In this document: piece after piece, positions 47,978 through 56,001 of the stretch
How the letters are laid out: the number at the start of each line of letters is the position of its first letter
Position numbering within the stretch: the stretch's first letter is position 1
Source of the DNA: Marinobacter sp. ELB17
GTDB taxonomy: Bacteria; Pseudomonadota; Gammaproteobacteria; Pseudomonadales; Oleiphilaceae
Direction of reading: 5' to 3'
Length of the DNA stretch: 64,000 nt
Assembly: GCF_000169375.1 (NCBI RefSeq)
Contig: NZ_AAXY01000003.1
Span: forward strand, 62,001 to 126,000
Notes under the pieces: model-generated
Seen by the model: only the letters and a program-made list of their open reading frames with translations
Told to the model about the DNA's origin: nothing
The model's database searches: none
Program-made: the position numbers and the translations under genes

Positions 47978-48745
47978 ATGATGACGATGAATGAACATCA
48001 GACCCTTAAAGCCCAGGCATCTGCCCTTAAACTGCATGGCTTGCTCAGCCACTGGAATGAATTAACGCCCGAGCAAACACCCTGGCTGGCAGAACTATTA
48101 GCGTGGGAAATAAGCGAGCGTAAACAGCGCTCACTTGAGCGCAGATTAAGCAGCGCCAAACTCGGTCGGTTTAAATCATTAACCGAATTCGACTGGCAAT
48201 GGCCAGCAAAAATAGACCAACAAGCAGTGCACCGTGTCATGCAGCTCGACTTCATTCAGGACCCAAGCAACATCATCCTCATTGGCAGTAACGGTGTGGG
48301 CAAATCGACCATCGCGCAGAACGTAGGCTATCAGGCGGTTATGCAAGGACACACCGTTCTATTCACTTCTGCCGCCAACATGCTTAACGATTTAGCGGCG
48401 CAAGATGGTGATAACGCACTTCGACGACGATTAGCTCATTACAGCAAGACGACGTTACTCATCATCGATGAAGTGGGCTACCTGTCCTACAGCAATCGCC
48501 ATGCCGACTTACTGTTTGAAATCATCAACCGCCGTTATGAGAAAAACGCGACCCTCATCACAACGAATCGGCCGTTTAGCGAATGGAATGACGTGTTCCC
48601 GAATGCAGCCTGCGTGGTATCGCTAATCGACCGCTTGGTGCATCACAGCGAAGTGATTGCGATTGAAGGAGACTCTTATCGCATGAAAGAAGCACAAGAG
48701 CAGGCATTAGCACGGGGAAAAGTTAAAAGAGGAAAGACAAAATGA
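47978..48745 (+). CDS. istB: IS21-family helper ATPase IstB
   Basis: 255 aa AAA+ helper of IstA that selects and holds target DNA. Walker A is IGSNGVGKSTIA, Walker B LLIIDEVGYLSYS, sensor-1 LITTNRPFSEW, and the arginine region VSLIDRLVHHSEVIAIEGDSY. AAGGAG lies 9 bases before the ATG. The IS3 element now separates it from istA, so it may depend on read-through or on IS3 promoters. Its stop overlaps the next start (ATGA). Confidence 0.94.
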   Translation: MMTMNEHQTLKAQASALKLHGLLSHWNELTPEQTPWLAELLAWEISERKQRSLERRLSSAKLGRFKSLTEFDWQWPAKIDQQAVHRVMQLDFIQDPSNIILIGSNGVGKSTIAQNVGYQAVMQGHTVLFTSAANMLNDLAAQDGDNALRRRLAHYSKTTLLIIDEVGYLSYSNRHADLLFEIINRRYEKNATLITTNRPFSEWNDVFPNAACVVSLIDRLVHHSEVIAIEGDSYRMKEAQEQALARGKVKRGKTK

Positions 48746-48927
48746 AAGTGCTGAAAATCACCACCCATTGGACAACAGAAGAAGCGGCATGTGTTCACGA
48801 AGCGCTCGACACGTTACAAACCGCTATCTGGGAAAGTTACGGCAAAGATATTACCGGAATGTACAGACATATTGCCAACGAACAAAAGGAAAAAAGCGAG
48901 CAGTCTAATGCCGGCATGGACTTCTAA
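48742..48927 (+). CDS. 61-aa protein translationally coupled to istB
   Basis: MKVLKITTHWTTEEAACVHE starts within the istB stop (ATGA, 48742-48745). Helical and acidic, no known domain. The tight coupling and its place inside the IS21 ends suggest it is a genuine accessory gene of this element subtype. Confidence 0.6.
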   Translation: MKVLKITTHWTTEEAACVHEALDTLQTAIWESYGKDITGMYRHIANEQKEKSEQSNAGMDF

Positions 48928-48957
48928 GGACTAAGGCATCCAACTCAACGGCTATTG

Positions 48958-48993
48958 AAAAATGGCAATAAACGTCGTTTTATCGCCATTTTT
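48958..48993 (+). terminator. Terminator at the right end of the IS21 element
   Basis: A 15-bp stem with one mismatch (48958-48972 with 48979-48993) around a 6-nt loop, A-rich on the left and ending in five T. It terminates istB/61-aa transcription before the element's end and works on both strands, which could also stop read-through of the interrupted GGDEF gene. Confidence 0.8.
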
Positions 48994-49028
48994 AAACTGC
49001 GGCAAATAACAGCGGATCTTCACCGGCG

Positions 49029-51764
49029 CTAACAGCTACGAACCGCCTTGTCGTTTTCAGTGTCAAAGTACTGAAACTGGTTTCTGCCCTTCTGTTTGGC
49101 AACGTACATCGCCTGGTCTGCCTGACGCAGAAGCTGATCGGCGTCCAGAGTCTCGCTTTGCGGATAAAATGTCACGCCAATACTGGCGGTTATAAAAATC
49201 TCTTTCTCCGCCAAGGTCACTTTTTCAGCGATGGCCAGGAGAATCCGACTTACGACGCTTTCTGCCCTTTCCATTTTGCCAATCTCTGGCAGAACCACCA
49301 CAAACTCATCACCACCAAATCGGGAAAAGGTATCACTGCCGCGCAGTTCCTGTGCTACTCGCCAGGTAATCTTCTTCAGCAGGTCATCCCCCACGCCATG
49401 GCCCAAGGTATCGTTGACCTGCTTGAACCCGTCAAGATCAATAAAAAGCAGCGCCAGTCTTTCGTTGTTTCGTTCAGCCAGTCGCATCGCCTGGGTCAGG
49501 CGATCACCCAGTAACACGCGGTTCGGCAGTTCGGTAAGCGCATCGTATTTGGCCATGCTCTCAAGCTGCTTCTGGTACTCTTTGACCTCTGTTATATCGT
49601 TCAAAAGAAAAACATATCGACGTATCTCGCCGCGCTCGCCACGAATCGCACTGATGCTTTGACGAACAATCACCGAATTTCCATGTTTGTTGGTGATGTC
49701 CAGATCGCTCTGCCATTCGCCAACCTCATCAAGCGCTTGCAAAGCCTGAGGCGTAAGCACGCCATTTTGTCCGCTGGAATAAAGCTGCTTCGGGCTTTGC
49801 CCCACGGCCTCACCCTTCCCATAACCGGTAATTTTTGTGAAGGCCGCATTCACATCAAGAATTGAAAAATCGGCGCCGGTAATAAAAATGCCTTCATTCG
49901 CGTAACGAAAAACACTGGCCGACTCATGCAGTTTACGATCAGACCAAAAACGCTCAGTGGCAATGGCGATCAGCCATGACGCTTTTTCAAAAATCGCTAT
50001 ATTTTTTGCCGAGAGCTTAGGTTCCTCCGCCCAGAAAACCTTTAGCACGCCCAAAGATCGTTTCTCCGAATCAATAATGGGCACCGGGGTTGACTTGCCG
50101 TGGCAGAGCGGCTTTATGCTCCCCTTATCGGTGTTAATAAAGCAGGTTCTTGGGACATAAAGGTCTGCCTCGGTTTCCATAGCATCGAATTCAACAACAC
50201 AGCGCGCCGCGATCACGGCTTCAAGGCTTGCGATGATGTTGATGTAGATATCTTCCAGCGCGTCGTTTCCAGCAATCTTTTCCAGCGCCTTACTGCCAAA
50301 TCGCTCCAGATCAGCGATGTCTTTTTGCTCTGTTATATTTGTCTGAAACGCCATCGACCCCTGCAATACGCCATCTTCGCTGTATAGGGGCTCGCAATTG
50401 ATACGTACCCAGTAACCCTGGCCATCCTTACCATAATTGAAAATTTCTTCATCAAAAGCTCGCCGCTCGCCCAAAGCTTGGCGAATCCGGGCCACGGTTT
50501 GCGGATCGGTACGCTCACCTTGAAGAATATGGCCCGGCTTTTTCCCTCGCAGATCAGCCAACCGATACCCGGAAATATGGGCGAAACCCTGGTTAATCCA
50601 CTCAACCCGGCCGTCAATACCGGTAATGATGATGCCATTGGTTGCACTGTTCAGCGCCGTTGACAGGCGCCAGAGGGGTATGGTCAGAAGTTTACTCAGC
50701 GCAAGGGATACGAGAATACTTAAAAGAAGCAAGCCGCCCAGTAATATCAGAAACAGGAGGCTTTTCTCTTCCATTTCTTTCACAACGGGCAAAGCCGGCG
50801 TTTGAACAATAAAGGTACGGGGGGAAGTGCCTCCGACTGTCTGCGTCATCTCATAGCGCCCTTCACGCCAGCTCTGCATGGTCGACAGGTTGCGGTCGGG
50901 TTCAATAAGGCGCAACCCTTCCGTCAGCGTAGATCCTGGTTTTGTGTTTCCCGATCGAATCCATGGATCGCCTTGGCTTGCCAGTACCGTGCCTGACTCG
51001 TCCAAAATCGCAAGAGCCAAACCGTTGCCAGGATATTTCTGCAACAGGAAGTCGGCGAGAAAATCGCTTTCGGACTCTCGGAAAACGCTGAAATTAGCCA
51101 CAAAATGATTCAGATGCCCTGACAGTTGTGCCACCAGAAGGTTTTCTCTGTTTTGGCGTTCCATGCTGCCGTAGAGAATGACCGGGACCGTTCCTGCGAC
51201 TATTGTCAACGCAAGCATCGCCTGAAACAGAATGTTTTTGATCTGGCCGCTGGTGAGATACACCGGCGACATTCTGTGGCGCGCAAGGTCCAGCAGGAAC
51301 AGGATTAAAGCAGCGATGACAACATTGAATATTCCGTTGATACCCTGTTTGAGAGCAACAAGCGCAGACGCCTCCAGCGACAGTGCAAGAGCCTGGCTGT
51401 AGAAGAGGATAACCATTGGAACGCCGATAATGAGCCAGAACAGACCGTCGGCCAGCAGTAACGACTTGCCCTTCCGGCGATTCAGCCAGTAAACGAATAC
51501 GGCTTCCGTGCCGACAACAACCATGGCATACGGATGATCCCACAACATCCAGGTATAAAGTCCGCCTGCGATGGCAACAAGAAACGTAGGCAACCCACCG
51601 AGATAAGCCACGGCGATGAAGACAAAGACAGATCCGAAAATCAGGTGTATCCCGGAGAAAAGGCTGATCGAAAAAACGTTACCAAGGAACGCAAGCGTTG
51701 CCAGTAAAGCTGTTAGACACAGCATTACCACTCTGTGGCTAAACACCGACTTCAGGGCGAACAT
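49029..51764 (-). pseudogene. Sensor-PAS-GAF-PAS-GGDEF half of a GGDEF-EAL gene split by IS21
   Basis: 911 codons from ATG 51764 (AAGAG 7 bases upstream). A multi-helix membrane sensor (about 1-170), a helix near 175, a periplasmic loop, a helix near 340, PAS (about 365-485, GRVEWINQGFAHISGYRL), GAF-like (about 490-615), PAS (about 620-740), GGDEF (about 750-905, SRFGGDEFVVVL with RGSD inhibitory site). After the last host codon (Ser, 49035-49037) the IS end adds Cys and a TAG stop. It keeps all cyclase motifs and may work as a cyclase without its EAL half. Rejoined to 43215-44024 it would be 1179 aa. Confidence 0.9.
49035..49039 (+). repeat. Target-site duplication GCTAC, right of the IS21-family element
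   Basis: Identical to 44025-44029 and directly adjoining the IS end at 49034. Confidence 0.9.
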
Positions 51765-51819
51765 CGTCAAACTCTTTTATGCTCCTTTGCTGCAATACAG
51801 TGGATTTCATCTGCAACTG

Positions 51820-53373
51820 CTACTTAAATCTTACTACTAGCTCATGAAGCTCACCAGCAATTGTCTCTATTTTCTGGACACTCGCCGTGGTGTGTTCACC
51901 CTTTACTAAGCTGTCTGCGGCCAGAACGGAGATTTTCTCGACCTGCTCATTGATCTGATCAGAAACCTGAGACTGCTCTTCAACGGCCGCCGCCATCTGA
52001 ATCGCCATTTCTGCAATATTGCCAACAGATTCCGTAATCTCGTTCAGCGTCCCTTCGGCCTCCAACATGCGCTCAAGACCCTTATTTGCGGCTATGTTTC
52101 CCTCACCGGCAATAATCACAGAGGCGGACGAACGCGCGAGCAATGTTTCTATTATGCTGTGAATTTCTCTCGTGGACTCCTGCGTCCGCCTGGCAAGATT
52201 TCGTACCTCGTCAGCCACTACCGCAAACCCTCGACCATGCTCGCCAGCTCTGGCGGCCTCAATCGCAGCGTTAAGCGCAAGCAGGTTGGTTTGATCCGCG
52301 ATGGCTTCAATGATCTTTGCCGCTTCTGCAATTTTCTCGCTTTCGTGAGCAAGCTCGCCTACAGACTCACTGATATTGTGAACCGTATCCTTCAGGTTCT
52401 GAATAGACTCGCGAGTGGCGGCAACCACGGATGTCCCGCGACCGGCAAACTCTCTGGCCTCCTCGGCTTTACGGGCTGTTTGCTGAACATTGGAAGACAC
52501 TTCCCCAATGGTTTGCGACATCTCATGAACCGCCGCTGCAACCTGTTCCGTTTCGGCCTGCTGCCTACGCAGGGTTTCCTGAGCTTCAACCGTGACTTCC
52601 AGCCCATTAACCGCTTCCGTTTTAACATGGCCTGCGGCATCTTCGATTCGTGTCAGTACCGCGTCTAGATGAGCTTGCTGGGCAATCACCGCTACTTTAA
52701 TGCGCCCAAGCTGGAGGTCATCGTCGGTATAGCTTCTTGCGGCCAAATCATCAGTGAATGTTTTGGCCATGAGCTTGGTTATCGACTGAATCAAATGGCG
52801 CTTTGACAAACTCATCCACACGCCATAGAAAGCGGCGCCCAAAGCCAGCACCACCTCAGAGACCGTTGCCTGCCCTACAAATAGAAGAATCGCAGCCAGA
52901 CCAAAGGTTGAGATCAAAAACAGCGTGCTTGGAGCCAGTCTTTTCCACCAGGGCGTACCGGTTTTTCCTTTACGCATTTTGGCGTACAGCTTTTCAGCGC
53001 GATTGACGTCCTCTCTGTTGGGGCATGATCTGACCGACTCGTAACCCACCACTTTTCCGCTGTTGGTCACTGGCGTGATGTAAGCACTTACCCAATAGAA
53101 ATCGCCATTTTTGCAACGGTTTTTAACCACCCCCATCCAGGGTTGCCCGGCTTTGAGATGCGACCACATATTTTCATAAGCGGCCGGTGGCATGTCAGGA
53201 TGTCGAACCATGTTATGGGGTTGGCCAATGAGCTCATCACGGGAGAAACCGCTGACGTCAACGAATGGGTCATTGCAGTGGAGAATTTTACTCGTGAGGT
53301 CTGTAGCAGATATTAATTTCTGCTGTGCTGGAAACGTCCTTTCTCGATCGGTGATCGGCAGATTCTTGCGCAC
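51820..53373 (-). CDS. PAS-domain methyl-accepting chemotaxis protein (Aer-like)
   Basis: 517 aa. The N-terminal PAS domain (about 15-120: [36 protein letters not shown]) is of the Aer energy-taxis type that can bind FAD. Two short membrane helices (about 148-190) anchor it with no periplasmic domain. The C-terminal signalling hairpin contains [20 protein letters not shown] and [15 protein letters not shown], the contact region for CheA/CheW. The start is GTG 53373 after GGGGAA. It precedes the split GGDEF-EAL gene by 55 bp, so both were probably one operon. Confidence 0.92.
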   Translation of the reverse strand: MRKNLPITDRERTFPAQQKLISATDLTSKILHCNDPFVDVSGFSRDELIGQPHNMVRHPDMPPAAYENMWSHLKAGQPWMGVVKNRCKNGDFYWVSAYITPVTNSGKVVGYESVRSCPNREDVNRAEKLYAKMRKGKTGTPWWKRLAPSTLFLISTFGLAAILLFVGQATVSEVVLALGAAFYGVWMSLSKRHLIQSITKLMAKTFTDDLAARSYTDDDLQLGRIKVAVIAQQAHLDAVLTRIEDAAGHVKTEAVNGLEVTVEAQETLRRQQAETEQVAAAVHEMSQTIGEVSSNVQQTARKAEEAREFAGRGTSVVAATRESIQNLKDTVHNISESVGELAHESEKIAEAAKIIEAIADQTNLLALNAAIEAARAGEHGRGFAVVADEVRNLARRTQESTREIHSIIETLLARSSASVIIAGEGNIAANKGLERMLEAEGTLNEITESVGNIAEMAIQMAAAVEEQSQVSDQINEQVEKISVLAADSLVKGEHTTASVQKIETIAGELHELVVRFK

Positions 53374-53625
53374 GTGTTGTTCCCCGCTTTAAATTTTATA
53401 AAAAAGTCATCCATTTTCTTATTATCGGCGTACACCCTATATCCTGCAGTTTTTTTTTGTAACCGTAACGTTCATACCAAAGCGCGGTAATCTCAAACTA
53501 CATAACCTGATTGCGTGACATCACAGAGACTCTCCCGGTAGTCGACGTTTAGTTCTTGCTAAATATTAGAAATACCCCTTCCAGATTTAAGCCGATCTAC
53601 CCGGGAGCGGAGAGGAGCCTGCATC

Positions 53626-54125
53626 CTATATTTCCAAATTTCGACTAAGCGAAGCGTTTAATGTTGTTCGGCTAACCTTAAAATGCTCGGCCACTTCTCT
53701 CTTAGTAATATTTGAGTCCGACAGCATAGCTGTCGCTTTCCTGATGTCCGAGTTCGACATGGATGGTTTTCGACCACCTTTACGCCCCTTGCCCTAGCAG
53801 TCTGAAGTCCAGCGATCGTACGTTCACGAATCAGGTTATGTTCAAACTCAGCCAGTGCCCCAAAGATATGAAATGCAAGCCGACCACCGGAGCTGGTTGC
53901 ATCAATGGTTTCAGTGAGCAATTTAAATCCGACCTCTTTATCGCTGAGTTCTTGAACTATCTCAACCAAGTCCTTGAGGGATCGAGCGAGCCTATCCAGT
54001 TTCCAAACAATCAGAGTATCTCCCGCTCGGAACATACGGAGGCATTGCGACAGTTCCGGTCGTTCTCGTAGTTTGCCCGTTACTTTTTCCTGAAAGATCT
54101 GTTCACCATAACCGCGATTATGCGC
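53626..54125 (-). pseudogene. Serine recombinase (resolvase/invertase) remnant, truncated and frameshifted
   Basis: The minus frame reads GYGEQIFQEKVTG, RAGDTLIVWKLDRLARSLKDL, GALAEFEHNLIRERT and AGLQTARARG, the catalytic-domain middle of a Pin/TnpR-like recombinase. The N-terminal 35 or so residues with the nucleophilic Ser are missing beyond about 54125. At 53783-53786 one C is missing after GGG; adding it yields RKGGRKPSMSNSDIRKAT and a helix-turn-helix (KREVAEHFKVSRTTLNASL) ending at 53626. It cannot encode an active recombinase. It marks an old mobile-element edge beside the defence genes. Confidence 0.85.
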
Positions 54126-54387
54126 AGTAAAAGGCCGGGCTTTGTTTGTCTTGTAGCTGGCGCCAGCCGTTCCTTAAAGGTGCCGGGCGGAACTGGTAGT
54201 TGATCACAATCATAGCATCTTGAACTGGCAGCAGGACTTGAAATGGGAGGTTGGCTTTGGCCAGGCGACGCTTTATCCGTTTGCCCAATCTTGCCAAACC
54301 AAAAGCGTGTGCCAGGGTTTCTGCTCCCTCATTCCAACCGCATGCGCGGACGCCAGAATGCAGACGAATCCGCAATATAATTACCAC
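54118..54387 (-). CDS. Hypothetical 89-aa ORF, unassigned
   Basis: A frame of 89 codons overlapping the lost 5' region of the recombinase remnant. It is Leu/Arg rich (LGKRIKRRLAKANLPFQVLL) and matches no family I recognise. It could be part of the sequence that replaced the recombinase 5' end, or a chance frame. Confidence 0.25.
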   Translation of the reverse strand: MVIILRIRLHSGVRACGWNEGAETLAHAFGLARLGKRIKRRLAKANLPFQVLLPVQDAMIVINYQFRPAPLRNGWRQLQDKQSPAFYCA

Positions 54388-54389
54388 TA

Positions 54390-55184
54390 TTAAATTTTTA
54401 AGTTTGACGCTGGCTTATAAACTTGGCGAGTAAATAAGTCGTTTGCAACGGGAGAAATACTAAGATCGTGCCTTTCAAAGGCGATATCGAGATCACTTTC
54501 CAGCTTTTTTACCCGCTTTTCTATATGAGGCAAAATTTCCGAAAGATTAGCTTGGCATCCTCCAACTAACAAGCAGATGTGACCCGTAGGCCAGGTGAGT
54601 TTAGTCTCTATTCTTGGCCATTTAAGCGTTGGCTCGGTTTTTAGAGTTCCTGGACGAATAGTGCAATACCAGAGCTCTGTCGGCGAAACTTGGTATCCGG
54701 TTAACCAAGTAAGAACGCCAAGCCCAGCAGTGTCCTTAGATGCAACACGGTCGGCTGCTGCGCTGCAATGATCGGCAATGTCCCTAATCTTTTTGAATGA
54801 CTGGGCGGCATCCTGCAAACTGGGCTCGCTGCCTGCCTTACGAATCATGTCAGGGAAGTTTTGATACAGAAGCCGAAACTTATCTACTGCGTCCACCAAA
54901 GCCCATGCGTCAAGAAATGCGTGAGGTGTTACTAATGGCAACTCATTAGCCGATGGGGGATTAAGCGCTAATTCTGTAAGTGTGCTGCGAAGTCTGCTAT
55001 GTGCCAATGCGATTATTTCTGCGGAGTGACGAATACCATCAATGAAAACCGCCTGTTTACGATTTAACGAAGCAGGAACCCGCCTTAAGCTTGAATTTTC
55101 AGAAAGCATAGCCTCGTACTCCCAAATATTTAACGCGGAGCACACCGGTATGACCTTGTCGTAGCGAAGCGGAGATAAGGTCAT
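54390..55184 (-). CDS. Unknown helical protein with a HEPN-type Rx4H motif
   Basis: 264 aa from ATG 55184; a Met 25 codons later (55109) follows GGGAG and may be the real start. No family recognised. The first 170 residues look all-helical and contain FKKIRDIADH, fitting the R-(N/D/H)-x3-H pattern of HEPN ribonucleases; the second part (GYQVSPTELWYCTIRPGTL, HICLLVGGCQANL) looks beta-rich. It starts 17 bp after the upstream unknown gene, so the two form a pair between the recombinase remnant and the methyltransferase. A nuclease role is only a hypothesis. Confidence 0.55.
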   Translation of the reverse strand: MTLSPLRYDKVIPVCSALNIWEYEAMLSENSSLRRVPASLNRKQAVFIDGIRHSAEIIALAHSRLRSTLTELALNPPSANELPLVTPHAFLDAWALVDAVDKFRLLYQNFPDMIRKAGSEPSLQDAAQSFKKIRDIADHCSAAADRVASKDTAGLGVLTWLTGYQVSPTELWYCTIRPGTLKTEPTLKWPRIETKLTWPTGHICLLVGGCQANLSEILPHIEKRVKKLESDLDIAFERHDLSISPVANDLFTRQVYKPASNLKI

Positions 55185-55201
55185 CTATTTGACGCGAGTT
55201 A

Positions 55202-55876
55202 TTAACTTTCAGACTCGGCCCCTCCGTCGGAAATATAGCGGACCAGAAGCTGACCTAAAGGCGAAATTTCTAGAGTTGGACCATTCTGCTTCAATGTCGC
55301 CAAACCAAGGCGCAGAAGTGTATTTTTGTAGCCGTCTTGAAGTGCTGAACGATCGGCTTCTTCTTGAGACACACCATAGCTTCTGGACGCCGGGTTAAGA
55401 ATATCCGGGTACTGGTCCGCCAATTCCTTATGGTAGGGTGAGGCATACCCTTGGGACTCTGAAATATAAATTAGCCAGATCAACTCTGGATCGGTCAGCT
55501 CACGGTAGAGGTTCAGTAGCTTTCTACTTTCATTGTACCTTAGGGATTCGGACGAAAGAGATCTGCCCACAATCGCAGCCAGCCACTTTTGACGATCCTT
55601 AGAAACAGATCTGGCCGCCTGGAGCATCCCTTCTTCTAATATATCTAGCCCTTCGGGAGTTGCAGAATTACGCTCGATCCGGCTCAGCCTAGACTGAACC
55701 TGAGCAAAATCCTCTTCCAGAGTTTTCAAGAAGCTGATGACTCGATCCAATCGTTGGTCTGGAATGAGTTGTCCTATCGCTTCCGAAATTATAGGCCCGA
55801 TCAGTGGGCATGCCCCTGAGACCCCTTTAGCGACAGACACCAATCGGTCACGGATGTTTGTGTCCAAGTCAGGCAT
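55202..55876 (-). CDS. Unknown protein paired with the HEPN-motif gene
   Basis: 224 aa from ATG 55876, chosen because TAGGAG lies 6 bases upstream (the frame opens one TTG codon earlier). A Gly/Pro-rich hydrophobic stretch (VSGACPLIGPIISEAIGQLI, about 20-40) is followed by a long helical segment (about 45-130) and a C-terminal winged-helix-like part (NTLLRLGLATLKQNGPTLEI). Short amphipathic N-termini of this kind occur in abortive-infection proteins. I cannot name the family. Confidence 0.55.
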   Translation of the reverse strand: MPDLDTNIRDRLVSVAKGVSGACPLIGPIISEAIGQLIPDQRLDRVISFLKTLEEDFAQVQSRLSRIERNSATPEGLDILEEGMLQAARSVSKDRQKWLAAIVGRSLSSESLRYNESRKLLNLYRELTDPELIWLIYISESQGYASPYHKELADQYPDILNPASRSYGVSQEEADRSALQDGYKNTLLRLGLATLKQNGPTLEISPLGQLLVRYISDGGAESES

Positions 55877-56001
55877 CAAGGCTCCTATAAGTTAATAACA
55901 TCTGCACAACGTAATTCCGGCAGTGGTTTAGCGTACCTTTCGCGATCCTACCACAGCCGGAAAATGGGTTTAGTGGAACTTCCCTGTGCTTATGTTTGAG
56001 G

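Larger units (their letters stand above)
44030..49034. mobile_element. IS21-family element, itself interrupted by an IS3-family element
   Basis: 5005 bp including a 1642-bp IS3 insertion, so about 3363 bp natively. Ends begin TGT and end ACA; the two termini match at about 25 of 35 positions, with identical CCGGT, CGCTG and TATTTGCCG blocks. The 5-bp duplication GCTAC flanks both sides. Genes in order: a zinc-binding protein, istA, [IS3], istB, a 61-aa protein. The unusual cargo genes at both ends distinguish it from minimal IS21 elements. Confidence 0.92.
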
